From NCBI GenBank assembly GCA_030674185.1, contig JAPXFY010000031.1, positions 34,197,039-34,261,038 on the forward strand: DNA of 64,000 nt, written 5' to 3'. Source of the DNA: Monoplex corrugatus (lineage: Eukaryota > Mollusca > Gastropoda > Littorinimorpha > Ranellidae). Positions 63,109 through 64,000 of this stretch are shown here, piece after piece (position 1 is the stretch's first letter; every line of letters starts with the position of its first letter). The notes beneath the pieces were generated by a model. That model was given only the letters and a program-made list of their open reading frames with translations, had not been told where the DNA came from and searched no databases. Made by a program: the position numbers and the translations under genes.

Positions 63109-63702
63109 CTCGCATAGGTAACACTGTCCATGTACAGGGATAAAATGGACGTTCCTCTCGACGCCTTGAGACTCGGAATGCAGCACATACTTGACAAACT
63201 CACTAAACCTCACCAACTCTCCATCCTCCTCCTTATCTGGTGGATTTTCTCGAAACGTGGAAATTATGTATTGGGCGAGAGGAACCATTTTCGCGTCATA
63301 CTTGACAAATTTGTCCACGAAACCTGAAAACAGTCTGGAATAAGGTTCCCTGGTGAAAAGGAATGGTACATCCTGTATGTCAATGGGTTGTCTCCCATTT
63401 GTCCTCACGGAACTCTGCTGTTTCAGGTGCGTTTGAATCGCCGCCAGAATGTCCCACCAGGTTTTGAAGCCGATTTCCGGAATGCCGCAAAAGGTAAGAG
63501 TGTAGATGAAATAGGGCCACCTTCCGTCTACCCTGCGAGGTGCCCTCCTGAGGGGTCTTTGAATAGAGTTCCCGTAGCGCCGGCAAGCGTTTCTCAACGT
63601 TCTGTGGCGCTCTTCGAATCTCCGTTGGACGTTGTGGAACGATAGACGTTTGGGACATGGTGGCGAAGATGGTGGTGGTGGTGATAGTGATGGTTTGTGT
63701 GT
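63109..63702 (-). CDS. Carbohydrate sulfotransferase (Sulfotransfer_2), large exon
   Basis: Minus-strand exon from a CCCCCAG acceptor just above 63702 to a perfect GAG-GTGAGT donor at 63109. Frame in order: VQRRFEERHRTLRNACRRY, then FIYTLTFCGIPEIGFKTWW, which aligns with the PK-containing 5'-phosphosulfate loop of this family (here PEIGFK, so the usual Lys is Glu), VPFLFTREPYSRLFSGFVDK, which is the 3'-phosphate motif with the R-x-P-x-x-R-x-x-S pattern, VRFSEFVKYVL, and NVHFIPVHGQCYLCE. Upstream exons with the membrane anchor lie outside the window. The substrate (chondroitin, dermatan or other glycan) cannot be told from this. The changed loop Lys may mean altered activity or a non-enzymatic paralogue. 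Confidence 0.88.
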
Positions 63703-63729
63703 CTGGGGGGAAACGAATAATTAGTGTTT

Positions 63730-63925
63730 AAAACCCTTTGACTCCCACACCCTATCCACCAACTGCAAAAATTTAACCTTTTAACTCCCTCACCCGATCC
63801 ACCAGCTGCCTGCAGGAAGCTGATGGATAGGGTGAAGGGATCAAAGGGTTAAGTTTTTCCTTTGCTAGCATGGTTGACGATGCAGAATGCTGGTGGAGAG
63901 GGTGCGGGAGTCAAAAGGTTAAATA
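63730..63925. repeat. TTAA-type MITE copy
   Basis: AACCCTTTGACTCCCACACC at the left and GGTGCGGGAGTCAAAAGGTT at the right are inverted. An inner GATAGGGTGAAGGGATCAAA repeats the pattern. Confidence 0.7.
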
Positions 63926-64000
63926 AAGTTGCCTTCAGTAGTATTGAACACATCAAACGTGAATACAATGTTGATGTTGGTTGGTTTAGTGGTGGATGGT

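Overview
The window reads as nuclear DNA of an invertebrate animal, most likely a gastropod or other mollusc. The evidence is intron-split coding exons, dense microsatellites, and the retroposon mix: an RTE LINE, an I-type LINE with RNase H, L2/CR1 and Rex1-like fragments, a Gypsy element with Copia-like gene order, Tc1, hAT and an XPG-nuclease-bearing DNA transposon. No species can be named from the sequence alone. The only convincing host gene is a carbohydrate sulfotransferase (Sulfotransfer_2 family) on the minus strand. Its exons are scattered from 63.7 kb down to 48.5 kb, and repeats fill the introns.

Layout. 0-2.5 kb: 5' half of a decayed hAT-like transposase gene (minus) with a terminal CAGGGCTGT motif. 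2.76-3.0 kb: a TGACGT-rich repeat with a TAGTATTAC hairpin. 3.4-4.75 kb: LINE tail and a Gypsy gag remnant. 4.8-9.0 kb: nested I-LINE 3' ends, a recurrent ~600 bp retroposon (called R1 here), and a 487 bp tandem duplication. 9.45-11.0 kb: a CRESS-virus-type Rep helicase remnant beside a 116/111 bp direct-repeat pair that encloses a candidate rolling-circle origin, E2F-like sites and CCAAT motifs. 11-13.8 kb: a block of repeats carrying a captured exon fragment. 13.8-17.8 kb: I-LINE RNase H end, then an RTE LINE with a 970-codon open frame fused into a second Rep remnant. 18.06-25.7 kb: a second copy of the 12.35-13.4 kb segment, split by a ~6.6 kb XPG-nuclease DNA transposon. 26-38 kb: degenerate repeats, tandem arrays and a Gypsy integrase tail. 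38.7-43.8 kb: a Gmr1-like Gypsy element ordered gag-PR-IN-RT-RNase H. 44.15-45.5 kb: a ~95 bp satellite split by an 808 bp solo LTR that carries three perfect heat-shock elements. 47.1-48.5 kb: an A-rich minisatellite. 48.5-63.7 kb: the sulfotransferase gene with Tc1, RTE, Rex1-like, L2 and SINE insertions in its introns.

The two observations I consider strongest are the Rep/origin module near 10 kb, which has a related origin-like hairpin near 2.83 kb and a second Rep remnant at 17.3-17.8 kb, and the heat-shock-element LTR at 44.46-45.27 kb. Both are read directly from the sequence, but their activity is inference. Almost every mobile-element protein here is broken by frameshifts or truncation. 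The RTE frame is the main exception.
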